From: Cupriavidus sp. WGlv3
GTDB lineage: Bacteria > Pseudomonadota > Gammaproteobacteria > Burkholderiales > Burkholderiaceae
Length of the DNA: 64,000 bases
Direction of reading: 5' to 3'
Assembly (NCBI RefSeq): GCF_023952475.1
Contig: NZ_JALHRX010000003.1
Location: forward strand, 372,001 to 436,000
Shown here: one piece after another, positions 50,433 to 58,636 of the stretch
How positions within the stretch are numbered: the first letter of the stretch is position 1
Layout: the number at the start of each line of letters is the position of its first letter
Notes under the pieces: model-generated
The model's input: the letters and a program-made list of their open reading frames with translations, nothing else
Databases searched by the model: none
Told to the model about the DNA's origin: nothing
Made by a program: the position numbers and the translations under genes

Positions 50433-50452
50433 TACCGCATTTGCCCAATGGC
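50433..50452 (+). promoter_or_regulatory. 20-bp element, right copy (candidate operator for PHA depolymerase)
   Basis: TACCGCATTTGCCCAATGGC, 115 bp before the depolymerase ATG. It contains a CATT-N5-AATG dyad. A 23-bp spacer leads to AATGGTCCA, close to the AATGATTCCA after the left copy. Confidence 0.7.
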
Positions 50453-50566
50453 CCGGCGTGGCGGTGGCTCCCGACAATGGTCCATGCAGCCGCCGCATGG
50501 CGACCAGCGTGCTGCCCGCTGCGATCCGCGCGGCGCTCCGATTCCTGTCGCCGTGCTGGAGCCATC

Positions 50567-51631
50567 ATGATTCGATGCAAGCCAACCGCCCGCTACCGGG
50601 CACTTGCCGCAGCGTGCGCGCTCGGCGTCAGCGGGGGCGTCGCCGCGCAGGCGCTGCCCGCGCTGGGCGCGGACCTGGCGCAGACCTCGGTGTCGGGGCT
50701 GTCGTCCGGTGCGTTCATGGCCACGCAGTTCCACGTTGCGTATTCCGGCACCATGGTCGGCGCCGGCGTGGTCGCGGGCGGACCGTTCTACTGCGCCGGC
50801 CTGTTCGCCCCCACGCCGCCCGCCACCGCCGCTGCGACCCAGTGCATGCAGCCGGTCGGCGCTACCGGCCCCGATGCGCAGGCGGCGCTGGACGCGGCGC
50901 GCACCTTTGCCCGCGATGGCCGCATCGATCCGTTGCAGAACCTCGCGCGGCAGCGCGTCTACGTGTTTTCCGGCACGCGCGACCAGACCGTGCTGCCACG
51001 CGTCGCCGCGCAGGTGGGGCGGTTCTATACCCTGGCCGGTGCGCCGGCTTCGCAGCTGCAGTACGTGGCCGATGTCGCGGCCGGACATGCCTTCATCACC
51101 AGCCAGGCGGGCGACGCCGCCTGCGCGGTCAGCGCGTCGCCCTACATCAACAACTGCGGACTCGAGCAGGCGCGGCAGATCCTGCAGTGGATCTATGGCG
51201 CGCTGAAGCCGGCGGCACGGCCGTCGGGTGAGTTGCTGCGCTTTGACCAGCGCGCGTTCGATCCCGGCGGCAAGGCGCTGCTTGCCGACAGCGGTTATGC
51301 CTACGTGCCGCGCGAGTGCGGCGCGGGTGGCAACGACGGCGGTGCTGCGGCTTGCCGCGTGCACGTGGCCTTCCATGGCTGCCTGCAGGGCGCGGGCACC
51401 ATCGGCGAACGCTTCGTGCGCGGCGCCGGCTACCTGGAGAGTGCCGAGGCCAACCGCATCGTGGTGCTGTTCCCGCAGGTCGGCGCGTCGCGCCATAACC
51501 CGCTCGGGTGCTGGGACTTCTGGGGCTATACCAGCGACGACCCGGCCCAGCCGGACTTCTTCTCGCGCGAGGCGCCGCAGATGTCCGCGGTCATGCGCAT
51601 GGTCCGCCGGCTCGGCGCCGCGCCGCAGTGA
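50567..51631 (+). CDS. Secreted PHA depolymerase (extracellular, catalytic domain type 2)
   Basis: 354 residues. A Sec signal (ARYRALAAACALGVSGGVAAQA) is followed by the lipase box GLSSG with Ser46 very near the N-terminus, the arrangement of type 2 short-chain PHA depolymerases. Further features are VFSGTRDQTVLP (likely acid), VAFHGCLQG (His) and WDFWGYTSDD. It should hydrolyse polyhydroxybutyrate outside the cell or in the periplasm. GGAG precedes the ATG at 50567. A copy of the 20-bp element stands in its promoter region, and a phasin-like gene follows 53 bp downstream. Confidence 0.85.
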   Translation: MIRCKPTARYRALAAACALGVSGGVAAQALPALGADLAQTSVSGLSSGAFMATQFHVAYSGTMVGAGVVAGGPFYCAGLFAPTPPATAAATQCMQPVGATGPDAQAALDAARTFARDGRIDPLQNLARQRVYVFSGTRDQTVLPRVAAQVGRFYTLAGAPASQLQYVADVAAGHAFITSQAGDAACAVSASPYINNCGLEQARQILQWIYGALKPAARPSGELLRFDQRAFDPGGKALLADSGYAYVPRECGAGGNDGGAAACRVHVAFHGCLQGAGTIGERFVRGAGYLESAEANRIVVLFPQVGASRHNPLGCWDFWGYTSDDPAQPDFFSREAPQMSAVMRMVRRLGAAPQ

Positions 51632-51684
51632 GCGCTGCCGCTCCGGCCCCTTCGATCCACTGCTCCACCGCAAGGAGATCCGCC

Positions 51685-52263
51685 ATGCTTTCGATCCTGC
51701 AAGCCCAATGGGCAAGCGCCAGCCGCACGGCGCTGGACCTGACCCTGTGCCAGCTGCAAGCCGCCACCGTGCTCGCGCAGTCGCCCTTCAGCGCCGCCGA
51801 TCCTGCCGCGGCCCGGGCGTCGGCGCGCCAGGCGCTGGCCGTGCTGAACCGATATGCCGAAGAACGCGCCGCACAGCAAGCGCAATGGTGGCGCGCGCAG
51901 CGCGACCGCCTCGACCTGGCCGGCGTCGCGCACGCGTGGCGCGGTCTCGATGCCATCGAGGCCGACCTGGCCGCGCGCGCGTCGCAGGCCAGGGCCGGCT
52001 ACAACGATGCCGTGCGCGAAGCGCTGGCGCGCTGCCTCGAAGACGTGGGCGAGGCGCGCGATGGCAACGACATCGGCCTGGCGCTGCTGCGCGCGCTGAC
52101 CGACTGGCAGGAGGCCGGCAAGACCTGTGCGGCGCAAGTCGCGGCAATGAGTGCCGCAATGATGCCGGCATGGACGCAGTGGCTGCAGTCGTCGCTGGCC
52201 GAACCCGGCGCGTCGCGTGCCGTCGCGGGCGCGACGGGGTCGCGCGCGGCGCAGGACGGTTGA
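51685..52263 (+). CDS. Phasin-like protein (PHA-granule associated, putative)
   Basis: 192 residues, almost wholly alpha-helical and amphipathic (MLSILQAQWASASRTALDLT; RQALAVLNRYAEERAAQQAQ), with an Ala-rich tail. The size and pattern fit phasins, which coat PHA granules, and the gene follows the PHA depolymerase by 53 bp with AAGGAG before the ATG. I do not see a family-defining motif, so the call leans on context. Confidence 0.6.
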   Translation: MLSILQAQWASASRTALDLTLCQLQAATVLAQSPFSAADPAAARASARQALAVLNRYAEERAAQQAQWWRAQRDRLDLAGVAHAWRGLDAIEADLAARASQARAGYNDAVREALARCLEDVGEARDGNDIGLALLRALTDWQEAGKTCAAQVAAMSAAMMPAWTQWLQSSLAEPGASRAVAGATGSRAAQDG

Positions 52264-52303
52264 ACCCCGCGCAGTACCCGCGCTGCGGCGCGGGTCCGCT
52301 GCC

Positions 52304-54547
52304 TCAGCCCTGCGCCGCGGTTCCCATGGCCGGATCGCTCACCGTATGCCGGCCGGTCTCGACCCGGCCGGCAAAGCGGCGGTAGAAGGCCGGATCGGCG
52401 TCGCACGTCACCGCGAAGTCATACCATTGGCCGCTTTGCTCCAGCTGCCAGTGCTGCGACTTGCTGCCGTTGGCACCGACGCTCGCTTTCCACGGGCCGT
52501 CGCTGCGGTAGGCCAGCGGCTCGATGTGGAAGTGGCAGGCGCGGCCGCCGGGGTTGATCAGGTCGACATAGACGTCGCCGTTGGCAATGTCGTAGCAGAC
52601 GCGGATCTCGGGGGCGATGCCGGTCTCGCCGATGCGGCGGGTGTCGCCGCGGAAATGGCGATGGAAGCCGTTCGGGCCGAGCACCCACAGGTCGTACTGT
52701 CCGGCATTGTCCTGGAAGGCATTCCAGGTATCGCTGAGCGACTTGCCGGCCTCCACCATATAGCGGCGCGGGATGCGTCCCAGCTGGAGGCGGTCGTAGA
52801 CGTGGAACACCGCGGCCTGCGTGCCGGTGTTGGCGAACGCCAGTTCGACCTGGCCCAAGGCGCTGCAGCGCGCGCTGGTGTGCAGCTCATATGGCAGCGC
52901 GCGCGAAGGGCGCGTGCCGGCGGCCTGCTGCGGCAATTGCATGTCGGCGGGCAGCGGCACCGCGGGCAGGGCCTGCTGCGCGCGGCGCAGCTGGTCGGCG
53001 TCGCTGCGCGTGGTGCGGCCGCCGAGCGTGGGCAGCGCCTCGTTGTTGGGCGTCCTGAAGTTGAAGGCGCTGGTCAGGTCGCCGCACACGGCGCGGCGGA
53101 ACGGGCTGATATGGGGCTCGGCCACGCCGAAGCGCGCCTCCAGGAAGCGCAGCACCGAAGTGTGGTCGAACACCTGCGAGTTGACCCAGCCGCCGCGGCT
53201 CCACGGCGAGATCGCGTACAGCGGCACGCGCGGCCCCGGGCCGTAGACGCGGCCGTCCGCCGCGGGCTGGGTGCGACTGCCCGGCGGCGCCGGCTGGTTG
53301 AAGTACTCGGCCAGCATTTCGGCATCGCTCAGCGTCGACTTGCCGGCGAAGGTCTTGTCCGGATTCAGCGACGGCGCCGAGGGCGAGGGCACGTGGTCGA
53401 AATACCCGTCGTTCTCGTCGAAGTTGACCAGCAGCACGGTCTTGCTCCAGACCTCGGGCACCGCGGTCAGCGCATCCAGCACCTCCTGCAGGAACCAGGC
53501 GCCCTGCACCGGGCTGGAGGGCCCGGGATGCTCGCAGTAGATCGACGGCGCGTTGATCCACGACACCTGCGGCAGCCGGCCTTCGCGGATGTCGCGGCGG
53601 AAGGCGTCGAGATACTCGTCGGGACGGGTGCCTGGCAGGGTGTTGGCCACGCCCTTGTACAGCGGGTTGCCGGGATTGTCGGTGGCGGCATCGTAGGCGT
53701 GGTACGGCAGCGGCTGGCCGGTGTTGGCATAGGGCGCGCCCGGCGCGCCGCCGCTGGAGACCGGATAGCCCGACGCCAGGTTGGCGTGGCGGAACTGCTG
53801 GAACGCGCCCAGCATGTTGTCGCCCCATTCGTCCGGCATGTTCTGGTAGCAGATCCAGCTGATGCCCGCGTCTTCCAGGCGCTCGGCATAGGTCTTCCAG
53901 GTGTAGCCGGTGTTCGCCGAGGCCGGCAGGCCGTCGATCGCGTCCCACTCGTTGTTGACGAAGGCGACGTTGGCGGCGGTCGGGCCGTTGGTGCCGGTCA
54001 GGTGGAAGGCGCGGTTGGCATCGGTGCCGGTATGCATCGAGCAGTGGTACGCGTCGCACAGCGTGAAGGCGTTGGCCAGCGCGAACTGGAACGGGATCTC
54101 CTGCTCCCTGAAGTAGCCCATCGACGTGCTGGTCTTGTACGTCGGCCAATTGGCCATGCGGCCGTGGTCCCAGGCCTGCTGGCTGTCCAGCCACGCATGC
54201 GGGGTGCCGGCGGCGCGCTGCGCGTTGTTGCTGGTGCCGTCGAGGTGGTACGGTGTCAGCACCGCGCCGCTGGCGCGCTGTTGCTGCCATACCTGGCGCG
54301 CGCCGGGCAGCGGGATGGTAAAGCGGTCGCCGAAGCCGCGCACGCCGCGCAGCGTGCCGAAGTAGTGGTCGAAGGAACGGTTCTCCTGCATCAGGATCAC
54401 CACGTGCTCGACATCCTGGATGGTGCCGGTGGCATTGTTGGCCGGGATGGCCAGGGCCTTGCGGATGCTGGGCGGAAACGCGGCCAGCGCGGCGGCGGCG
54501 AAGCCGGTGCCGGCTGCGGCCTGCAGGAAATTGCGGCGAGAGACCAT
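52304..54547 (-). CDS. Phosphocholine-specific phospholipase C, Tat-exported
   Basis: 747 residues. A twin-arginine leader (MVSRRNFLQAAAGTGFAAAA) precedes the acid-phosphatase-like catalytic domain: EHVVILMQENRSFDHYFGTL, then NDEWDAIDG, VNFDENDGYFDHVPSP and SPWSRGGWVNSQVFDHTS. The C-terminal part (from about residue 530) holds two beta domains found in PlcC/PlcN enzymes. It cleaves phosphatidylcholine or sphingomyelin and can act in phosphate supply or host damage. It converges with the phasin-like gene. Confidence 0.92.
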   Translation of the reverse strand: MVSRRNFLQAAAGTGFAAAALAAFPPSIRKALAIPANNATGTIQDVEHVVILMQENRSFDHYFGTLRGVRGFGDRFTIPLPGARQVWQQQRASGAVLTPYHLDGTSNNAQRAAGTPHAWLDSQQAWDHGRMANWPTYKTSTSMGYFREQEIPFQFALANAFTLCDAYHCSMHTGTDANRAFHLTGTNGPTAANVAFVNNEWDAIDGLPASANTGYTWKTYAERLEDAGISWICYQNMPDEWGDNMLGAFQQFRHANLASGYPVSSGGAPGAPYANTGQPLPYHAYDAATDNPGNPLYKGVANTLPGTRPDEYLDAFRRDIREGRLPQVSWINAPSIYCEHPGPSSPVQGAWFLQEVLDALTAVPEVWSKTVLLVNFDENDGYFDHVPSPSAPSLNPDKTFAGKSTLSDAEMLAEYFNQPAPPGSRTQPAADGRVYGPGPRVPLYAISPWSRGGWVNSQVFDHTSVLRFLEARFGVAEPHISPFRRAVCGDLTSAFNFRTPNNEALPTLGGRTTRSDADQLRRAQQALPAVPLPADMQLPQQAAGTRPSRALPYELHTSARCSALGQVELAFANTGTQAAVFHVYDRLQLGRIPRRYMVEAGKSLSDTWNAFQDNAGQYDLWVLGPNGFHRHFRGDTRRIGETGIAPEIRVCYDIANGDVYVDLINPGGRACHFHIEPLAYRSDGPWKASVGANGSKSQHWQLEQSGQWYDFAVTCDADPAFYRRFAGRVETGRHTVSDPAMGTAAQG

Positions 54548-54584
54548 GGTCTTGTCGGAATTGGCGTGGGGACTTGCGGAAGGT

Positions 54585-54779
54585 TCAGGGCGCGCAGCGG
54601 ATCACCGGATCGGGCCGCTGGTCTGGCTTGCCGGGCTGTCCCGGCTTGACCGGCTGGGCGCTCGGCGCCAGCGTTGCAGTGGGCGACAGGGTGGGGCCGC
54701 CGTCGCCGCCGCAGGCGGCGAGCAAGGCCGCCGCGATCAGCATCGCGGCCAGGGTGGTGGGCAGTCTGCGGGGAAGCAT
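54585..54779 (-). CDS. Small lipoprotein
   Basis: 64 residues. A lipobox LLAAC with the signal peptide RRLPTTLAAMLIAAALLAAC predicts lipidation at Cys23. The mature part is short, Pro/Gly/Thr-rich, and ends DPVIRCAP. AGGTGA lies before the ATG. It lies 37 bp upstream of the phospholipase C gene on the same strand, so the two are probably co-transcribed; it could help anchor or release the enzyme, but that is inference. Confidence 0.7.
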   Translation of the reverse strand: MLPRRLPTTLAAMLIAAALLAACGGDGGPTLSPTATLAPSAQPVKPGQPGKPDQRPDPVIRCAP

Positions 54780-54993
54780 GGAGTCACCTGGCTGGTTGGG
54801 GTGGCGGCTGCTGCGAGCCGGAGCCAGGCGAGTGTAGGAAGGCGTGGTGACGTGCCGATGACAGAACATTGATGCCTGCGGGTGCCCGTCACTGCCATTC
54901 CGTCCGGGAAGGACCGCGGCGATCGACTATGGTAGTCAGATGCATTCGCGTCCGGCGGACGCGACCGATCTACCCTGAACAGGAGTGATGCCC

Positions 54994-55347
54994 ATGTCCT
55001 ATATCGACGGATTCGTGCTCGCCGTTTCCCAGGCCAATCGCGACCGCTATCGCGAGGTGGCGCAAAAGGCCGCCGCAGTGTTCAAGGAACATGGCGCGCT
55101 GCAGGTGGTGGAATGCTGGGGCGACGATGTGCCGGAAGGCAAGGTCACGTCCTTCACGATGGCGGTGCAGCGCAAGGACGATGAAGCGGTGGTGTTCTCG
55201 TGGATCCTGTGGCCGTCGCGCGAGCAGCGCGACACCGGCATGAAGGCGGCGATGGCAGACCCGCGGCTGAAGGAAGGCATGGACCCGATGCCGTTCGACG
55301 GGCAGCGGATGATCTTTGGCGGCTTCGAGGTGATTGTCGAGGCGTGA
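54994..55347 (+). CDS. DUF1428 family protein
   Basis: 117 residues, beginning MSYIDGFVLAVSQANRDRYRE with the typical ECWGDDVPEGKVTSF core of DUF1428, a ferredoxin-like dimeric alpha/beta-barrel fold of unknown function. AGGAG at 54981-54985 is best spaced for ATG 54994; ATG 54988 would be too close. Confidence 0.88.
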   Translation: MSYIDGFVLAVSQANRDRYREVAQKAAAVFKEHGALQVVECWGDDVPEGKVTSFTMAVQRKDDEAVVFSWILWPSREQRDTGMKAAMADPRLKEGMDPMPFDGQRMIFGGFEVIVEA

Positions 55348-55387
55348 TCAGGCCGGGCGCCGGCGTGGCCGCGCCCGGGCCGGCGTA

Positions 55388-55498
55388 TCAGATCAGGTGG
55401 AAGACCATGCCCAGTGCGATCGCGCCGCCCAGCGTTTCCACTGCGGCAAGGGCGAGAAGGTTCTTCAGTACGAAAGCCTCTTCTTTCTTCGTCACCAT
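55388..55498 (-). CDS. Small single-span membrane peptide
   Basis: 36 residues: a charged start (MVTKKEEAFVLKN) and one hydrophobic helix (LLALAAVETLGGAIALGMVF). GGGAG lies seven bases before the ATG. Too short to assign to a family; the good ribosome site and clean membrane helix argue that it is made. Confidence 0.5.
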   Translation of the reverse strand: MVTKKEEAFVLKNLLALAAVETLGGAIALGMVFHLI

Positions 55499-55865
55499 GG
55501 TCTGTCTCCCGGTCATTGGACTAGTTTTACAGCACCATCGGCGGTGGCAATCCGGCGTGGGCGGTGCCAGGGGCGTCGATGTGAGACCAGTAGACCGCAT
55601 CTGGTCGCCGGCCGGAAGCTGGCGAAAACCCGCTCGGCGAAAACCCGGATTCCTACCGGCGTGTGACAGGGCCATGATTGACTGGCTTTGCGGGGCGCGG
55701 CTGCAGCCTGCCAGCCACGGCGCATGCATTGGCCCACATTTGGGGGATGCCCGAGTCGGCGCAATGCGCCAAGATCGACGGCGTGGGTGGTCGAACCGAT
55801 TGCCCCGCTACCGTTTGAGCCCCGCTGCCTCCCCGGCACGCGGGGCTTTTCTACATGGGCGCGGC
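55499..55865. other. 367-bp gap with direct repeats and a candidate small RNA
   Basis: No convincing protein. It holds a 12-bp direct repeat GGCGAAAACCCG (55621-55632 and 55636-55647), a GGCGC-AAT-GCGCC hairpin (55758-55770) and a terminator-like hairpin at 55818-55851. Confidence 0.5.
55818..55851 (+). terminator. Orphan plus-strand terminator hairpin
   Basis: AGCCCCGC pairs with GCGGGGCT around a 14-nt loop, followed by TTTT on the plus strand. No plus-strand gene ends nearby, which suggests an untranslated RNA upstream of it. Confidence 0.5.
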
Positions 55866-56645
55866 TCAGCGCGCCTGCAGGATGGCCTCGATGCGGGCGG
55901 CGGCCTCGCGCAGCGGCGCCAGGAAGCGCGCTTCCAGATGGGCCCGGTCGCGGCTGCCCAGCACCATGCTGAAGCCCAGCCCGGCCACCACCTTGCCGGC
56001 CTGGTCGCGCAGCGGCACCGAGATCCCGGCGTAGCCGTCGACCAGTTCGCTGACCAGCACGCAGTAGCCGTCGGCGCGCACCTGGCGCAGCGTGCACGCC
56101 AGCGTGGTGCGCGAGCTGACCGTGAACGGCGTCAGCTTGCGCAGCGTCGCGCCCGCCAGGTAGGCCTCCAGGACGCTGTCGTCCAGGCCGGCCAGCAGCA
56201 CCCGGCCCATCGAATGCGCATAGGCCGGCATCCGCCGCCCCAGTGCCATGTCCACGCGCAGCAGCTGGCGCGGCTCCTCGCGCGCCACCAGCACCACCGA
56301 TTCGGCGTCGAGCACGCCCAGCGAGCAGCTTTCGCCCAGGGTCTCGCACAGCTGCTGCAGGTAGGGCCGCGCCATCTGCGGCAGGCTCATCGAGGCAAAG
56401 TAGGCGTAGCCCAGCTCCATTACCCGCGGCGTCAGCGCAAAGTGGCGGCCGTCCTGCGCCACGTAGCCGTTGTGCTCCAGCGTCAGCAGCAGCCGGCGCG
56501 CGGCGGCGCGGGTCACGTCGAGCTGGTCGGCGACCTCCTGCATGGTCAGGCGCTCCGCGCCCGCACCCAATAGGCGCAGCAACGCCAGGCCCTTGCTCAG
56601 CGATTCCAGCAGTTCGTCTTTCTTGGCGGTTTCGGCTTGCGGCAT
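55866..56645 (-). CDS. IclR family regulator divergent from pct
   Basis: 259 residues. A winged HTH (LSKGLALLRLLGAGAERLTM; VADQLDVTRAAARRLLLTLE) is followed by the IclR effector domain (AYAHSMGRVLLAGL; GYAGISVPLRDQAGKVVAGL), closest in style to the PcaR/PobR branch. The start at 56645 fits the family N-terminus. It faces pct across 189 bp that contain a three-half-site palindrome, so it almost certainly regulates pct and itself. Confidence 0.9.
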   Translation of the reverse strand: MPQAETAKKDELLESLSKGLALLRLLGAGAERLTMQEVADQLDVTRAAARRLLLTLEHNGYVAQDGRHFALTPRVMELGYAYFASMSLPQMARPYLQQLCETLGESCSLGVLDAESVVLVAREEPRQLLRVDMALGRRMPAYAHSMGRVLLAGLDDSVLEAYLAGATLRKLTPFTVSSRTTLACTLRQVRADGYCVLVSELVDGYAGISVPLRDQAGKVVAGLGFSMVLGSRDRAHLEARFLAPLREAAARIEAILQAR

Positions 56646-56748
56646 AGGGCGTCTGGAGGGAACGGTGGTGAAATGAACGATCCGGCACGTGCTGGTCATG
56701 CCTTCGCGGAGGGCTTGCGCCGACCGGCAGCATCTCCGTATCATAGCG

Positions 56749-56778
56749 TTTTCCGAACAAATGTTCGCAAAACGAATT
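56749..56778. promoter_or_regulatory. Candidate IclR-type operator with three half-sites
   Basis: CGAAC-AAAT-GTTCG forms the palindrome, flanked by TTTT and AAAA, and a third half-site CGAAT follows after CAAAA. Two inverted and one direct repeat is the operator plan known for PcaU/PobR of Acinetobacter. Confidence 0.65.
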
Positions 56779-56834
56779 CACGGAAAGCGTGCCGTCAGCG
56801 ATGCGGGCCGGCACGACTAGAACCGGAGACAGCA

Positions 56835-58463
56835 ATGAAGGTAATCACCGCGCGTGAAGCGGCGGCGCTCGTGCAGGATGGCTGGACCGTGGCCAGTGCG
56901 GGCTTTGTCGGCGCCGGCCACGCCGAGGCCGTGACCGAGGCGCTGGAGCAGCGTTTCCTGCAGAGTGGCCTGCCGCGCGACCTGACGCTGGTGTACTCGG
57001 CCGGGCAGGGCGACCGCGGCGCGCGCGGCGTGAATCATTTCGGCAATGCCGGCATGACTGCCACCGTGGTTGGCGGCCACTGGCGCTCGGCCACGCGGCT
57101 GGCCACGCTGGCCATGGCCGAGCAGTGCGAGGGCTACAACCTGCCGCAGGGCGTGCTGACCCATCTGTACCGGGCCATCGCCGGCGGCAAGCCCGGCGTG
57201 ATGACCAAGATCGGCCTGCACACCTTTGTCGACCCGCGCACCGCGCAGGACGCGCGCTACCACGGCGGCGCCGTCAACCAGCGCGCGCGCCGCGCCATCG
57301 CCGAAGGCAAGGCGTGCTGGGTCGATGCGGTCGAGTTCCGCGGCGACGAATACCTGTTCTATCCCAGCTTTCCGATCGACTGCGCGCTGATCCGCTGCAC
57401 CGCCGCCGACGCGCGCGGCAACCTCAGCACCCATCGCGAAGCCTTCCACCACGAACTGCTGGCGCTGGCGCAGGCGGCGCACAACTCGGGTGGCGTCGTG
57501 ATCGCGCAGGTCGAAAGCGTGGTCGATCACCACGAAATCCTGCAGGCCATCCACGTGCCCGGCATCCTGGTCGACTACGTGGTGGTCTGCGACAACGCTG
57601 CCAACCACCAGATGACCTTTGCCGAGGCCTTCAACCCCGCCTATGTGACGCCGTGGCAGGGCGAGGGGGCTGCCGACGACGCCGCCCGTTCTTCGCCCGA
57701 GGCCGGGCCGCTGGATGCGCGCACCATCGTGCAGCGCCGCGCGGTGATGGAACTGGCGCGGCGCGCGCCGCGCGTGGTCAACCTGGGGGTCGGCATGCCG
57801 GCCGCGGTGGGGATGCTCGCGCACCAGGCCGGCCTGGACGGCTTCACGCTGACGGTCGAAGCCGGCCCCATCGGCGGCACGCCCGCGGATGGCCTCAGCT
57901 TCGGTGCCTCGGCCTACCCGGAAGCGGTGGTGGATCAGCCCGCGCAGTTCGATTTCTACGAAGGCGGCGGCATCGACCTCGCGATCCTCGGCCTGGCCGA
58001 ACTCGATGGCGAGGGCAACGTCAACGTCAGCAAGTTCGGCGAAGGCGAGGGCGCGCTGATTGCCGGCGTCGGCGGCTTCATCAACATTACCCAGAGCGCG
58101 CGCGCGGTGGTGTTCATGGGCACGCTGACGGCGGGCGGGCTGGAAGTGCGCGCCGGCGACGGCAGCCTGCGGATCGTGCGCGAAGGCCGCGTGAAGAAGA
58201 TCGTGGCGGAGGTGTCGCACCTGAGCTTCAACGGCCCCTACGTGGCGTCGCTGGGCATCCCGGTGGTGTACATCACCGAACGCGCGGTGTTCGAGATGCG
58301 CCCCAGCGAGGGTGGCGAAGCGCGCCTCACGCTGGTCGAGATCGCTCCCGGCGTCGACCTGCAGCGCGATGTGCTCGACCAGTGCGCGACGCCGGTGGCG
58401 GTGGCGCCCGACCTGCGCCAGATGGATGCACGGCTGTTCCAGGCCGGCACCATGCGGCTGTAA
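56835..58463 (+). CDS. pct: Propionate/acetate CoA-transferase
   Basis: 542 residues, family I CoA-transferase with both halves fused. Residues from MKVITAREAAALVQDGW through GGKPGVMTKIGLHTFVDPR form the first half; the catalytic glutamate lies in TLTVEAGPIGGTPADG in the second. It matches the C. necator H16 propionate CoA-transferase in length and most of its sequence, with scattered substitutions. It exchanges CoA between acetyl-CoA and propionate, lactate or similar acids. It is divergent from an IclR regulator. Confidence 0.92.
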   Translation: MKVITAREAAALVQDGWTVASAGFVGAGHAEAVTEALEQRFLQSGLPRDLTLVYSAGQGDRGARGVNHFGNAGMTATVVGGHWRSATRLATLAMAEQCEGYNLPQGVLTHLYRAIAGGKPGVMTKIGLHTFVDPRTAQDARYHGGAVNQRARRAIAEGKACWVDAVEFRGDEYLFYPSFPIDCALIRCTAADARGNLSTHREAFHHELLALAQAAHNSGGVVIAQVESVVDHHEILQAIHVPGILVDYVVVCDNAANHQMTFAEAFNPAYVTPWQGEGAADDAARSSPEAGPLDARTIVQRRAVMELARRAPRVVNLGVGMPAAVGMLAHQAGLDGFTLTVEAGPIGGTPADGLSFGASAYPEAVVDQPAQFDFYEGGGIDLAILGLAELDGEGNVNVSKFGEGEGALIAGVGGFINITQSARAVVFMGTLTAGGLEVRAGDGSLRIVREGRVKKIVAEVSHLSFNGPYVASLGIPVVYITERAVFEMRPSEGGEARLTLVEIAPGVDLQRDVLDQCATPVAVAPDLRQMDARLFQAGTMRL

Positions 58464-58636
58464 CGGTCGCCGCACCACAAAACCATTCCATCGGACGGGC
58501 CGGCCATGACCGGTTCGCAAGGAGGCACGCCAGATCTGTCATGACGTTACGCAACCGCAGTCGCTTCATCCCGGCGCGGCCTGGGCCGCGCATCGATTCT
58601 GATTCACCGCGATTCACCGCAGGACACAGTCACACC

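Noticed and set aside
49606..50452. The 20-bp inverted repeats as ends of a transposable element or MITE
   Set aside because: No transposase inside, no target-site duplication beside them, and matching spacing to two promoters fits operators better.
50222..50566. Long N-terminal extension of the PHA depolymerase frame
   Set aside because: It overlaps the second HTH domain in another frame and lacks a ribosome site; ATG 50567 follows GGAG and starts a proper signal peptide.
55334..55666. Plus-strand frame of 110 codons after the DUF1428 gene
   Set aside because: Arg/Gly/His-rich with no motif or ribosome site, and it overlaps the better-supported small membrane gene on the other strand.
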